Positions 63,036 to 64,000 of a stretch of DNA of 64,000 nucleotides are shown in pieces; positions within the stretch are counted from its first letter, which is position 1, and the number at the start of each line of letters is the position of its first letter. The notes beneath the pieces are model-generated. The model made no database searches, had not been told where the DNA came from, and worked only from the letters and a program-made list of their open reading frames with translations. The translations under genes were made by a program, and so were the position numbers. Origin of the DNA: Patescibacteria group bacterium (lineage in GTDB: Bacteria; Patescibacteriota; Gracilibacteria; UBA1369); assembly GCA_963169655.1 (NCBI GenBank), contig CAUJCM010000004.1, positions 186,001 through 250,000 of the forward strand, read 5' to 3'.

Positions 63036-64000
63036 ATGATAAGTGATTTAATTCAAAAAGCTTGGTTAAAAAGAAAAGATTATATTGAGAAAAACAAGAT
63101 TAATACTTTTAGACTAATTATAAAAGAGGAATTAAACTTGCCTATTGCTGTCGATATTTATCAGAATTTAGAGAGGAAAATTGCAATTTTACAAATCTAT
63201 CAACCAGATATTGACCAGAAAGCTTTGCGGAATTTAAAAGAAATCTTGAAAGTTAAATTTGATATTAGTGAATTCTTTGAGAAGAAAAGATATAAGGTTG
63301 AGAAAAAAGATATTTTTGGAGGAAATTTAAAGGAAGAAGCTGAAGAAATGATTATTGAAGAATATGGTCAGAAATTTATTATTAATTTAAATAATTATTT
63401 AGATACAGGGCTTTTTTTGGACCATAGAGAAACTAGGAAAATGGTTAAAGACTTTTGTGAGGAATTTGTAAAAAAAAATAATAGGAAGGCTACAATTTTA
63501 AATTTATTTGCATATACTGGATCTTTTTCAGTGTATGCTTGTAAAGGAGGAGCAGAAATGACACATACCGTAGATTTATCTAAAACATATTGTGATTGGG
63601 CGAGGAGAAATTTAGATTTAAATAAATGTCCAAGTGATAAAAACTGGATTTATAAAATGGATAGCTTTGAATTTTTTAAATATGCTGAGAAAAAAGGTTT
63701 GAGTTTTGACTTAATAATAATTGACCCACCAACTTTTGCGAGAAATAAAAGTATTAATTTCTCTGTACAGAGAGATCATAAAAAATTAATTTTAGAAGCA
63801 AGTAAGCTTTTGAAAAATGGGGGTAAAATTATTTTTTCTAATAATTGTTTGGATTTTATATTAGCTCGAGATTTAAGAGAAAAATTTAGAATTACAAATA
63901 TACAAAAGAAAACAATACCTATTGATTTTTATATTGAGGAGAAAGATTTAGACTTGAGTGGATTCAGAGAATCAACTTTTATAAATCAAATACACAATGC
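63036..64000 (+). CDS. RlmI/RlmK-like class I SAM-dependent methyltransferase (3' end cut by window edge)
   Basis: The frame opens at ATG 63036 and runs to base 64000 without a stop, about 321 codons. The SAM-binding motif I is ATILNLFAYTGSFSVYACKG, followed by the acidic VDLSKTYCDWARRNLDLNK. The catalytic-type motif is FDLIIIDPPTFARNKS, and NGGKIIFSNNCLDF follows. The N-terminal region (about 1-130) includes YLDTGLFLDHRETRKMVKDF. These fit the RlmI/RlmK 23S rRNA methyltransferases. The target base cannot be fixed from this fragment. Confidence 0.8.
   Translation, partial: MISDLIQKAWLKRKDYIEKNKINTFRLIIKEELNLPIAVDIYQNLERKIAILQIYQPDIDQKALRNLKEILKVKFDISEFFEKKRYKVEKKDIFGGNLKEEAEEMIIEEYGQKFIINLNNYLDTGLFLDHRETRKMVKDFCEEFVKKNNRKATILNLFAYTGSFSVYACKGGAEMTHTVDLSKTYCDWARRNLDLNKCPSDKNWIYKMDSFEFFKYAEKKGLSFDLIIIDPPTFARNKSINFSVQRDHKKLILEASKLLKNGGKIIFSNNCLDFILARDLREKFRITNIQKKTIPIDFYIEEKDLDLSGFRESTFINQIHN

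Overview
The window is strongly AT-rich, gene-dense DNA from a bacterium that reads like a member of the Candidate Phyla Radiation (Patescibacteria). Hints are a baseplate-J-like membrane protein next to an FtsA-like ATPase, a sortase with an LAKTG-type substrate, several large secreted proteins of unknown function, short overlapping operons, and genes with almost no Shine-Dalgarno motif but A-rich leaders. UGA is used as a stop (ends at 14910 and 58891), so a recoded UGA=Gly lineage is unlikely. I cannot name the phylum from sequence alone.

Layout. 1-8951: an FtsA-like gene cut by the left edge, a baseplate-J-like membrane protein, and a surface-protein locus (PKD protein, a fibre with a C-terminal S74 self-cleaving chaperone, a second fibre-like protein with internal repeats, two small lipoproteins). 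8985-12077: an unknown operon, comF and a glycosyltransferase. 12109-15550: a complete oxidative pentose phosphate operon (gnd-zwf-pgl). 15663-20728: hflX, an SLH/beta-propeller surface protein, a DEDDh exonuclease, a DUF488 protein and tRNA-Phe(GAA). 20730-22346: a long structured leader with a 30-codon micro-ORF, then a cupredoxin-like membrane protein ending in LAKTG. 22470-28958: cdaA-cdaR (c-di-AMP), ychF, a Rel/SpoT homologue with a degenerate synthetase and membrane tail, mnmA. 29060-31222: sortase operon. 31325-43381: ligA, a glycosyltransferase, dnaX, pnp, rpsO, membrane proteins, a cyclic-nucleotide-binding protein, leuS. 43401-47027: three prepilin-like genes, a short TsaB-like gene, rsmI. 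47024-57303: a fused PGRP amidase/SpoIID protein and two large paralogous membrane-anchored surface proteins that share nearly identical promoters and anchors. 57581-64000: an unknown 436-residue protein, trxA, rnhA, a histone-H1-like 50-residue protein, a class A PBP, a receiver-like protein and an RlmI-like methyltransferase cut by the right edge.

The genes divide into housekeeping (translation, replication, nucleotide second messengers, pentose phosphate pathway) and an unusually rich envelope programme: peptidoglycan synthesis (PBP), remodelling (PGRP-SpoIID), anchoring (SLH, sortase), pilins and fibres. Four loci carry an interspersed two-hairpin palindromic element whose first stem changes sequence but stays paired. 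No rRNA, CRISPR array, transposase or complete prophage was seen.
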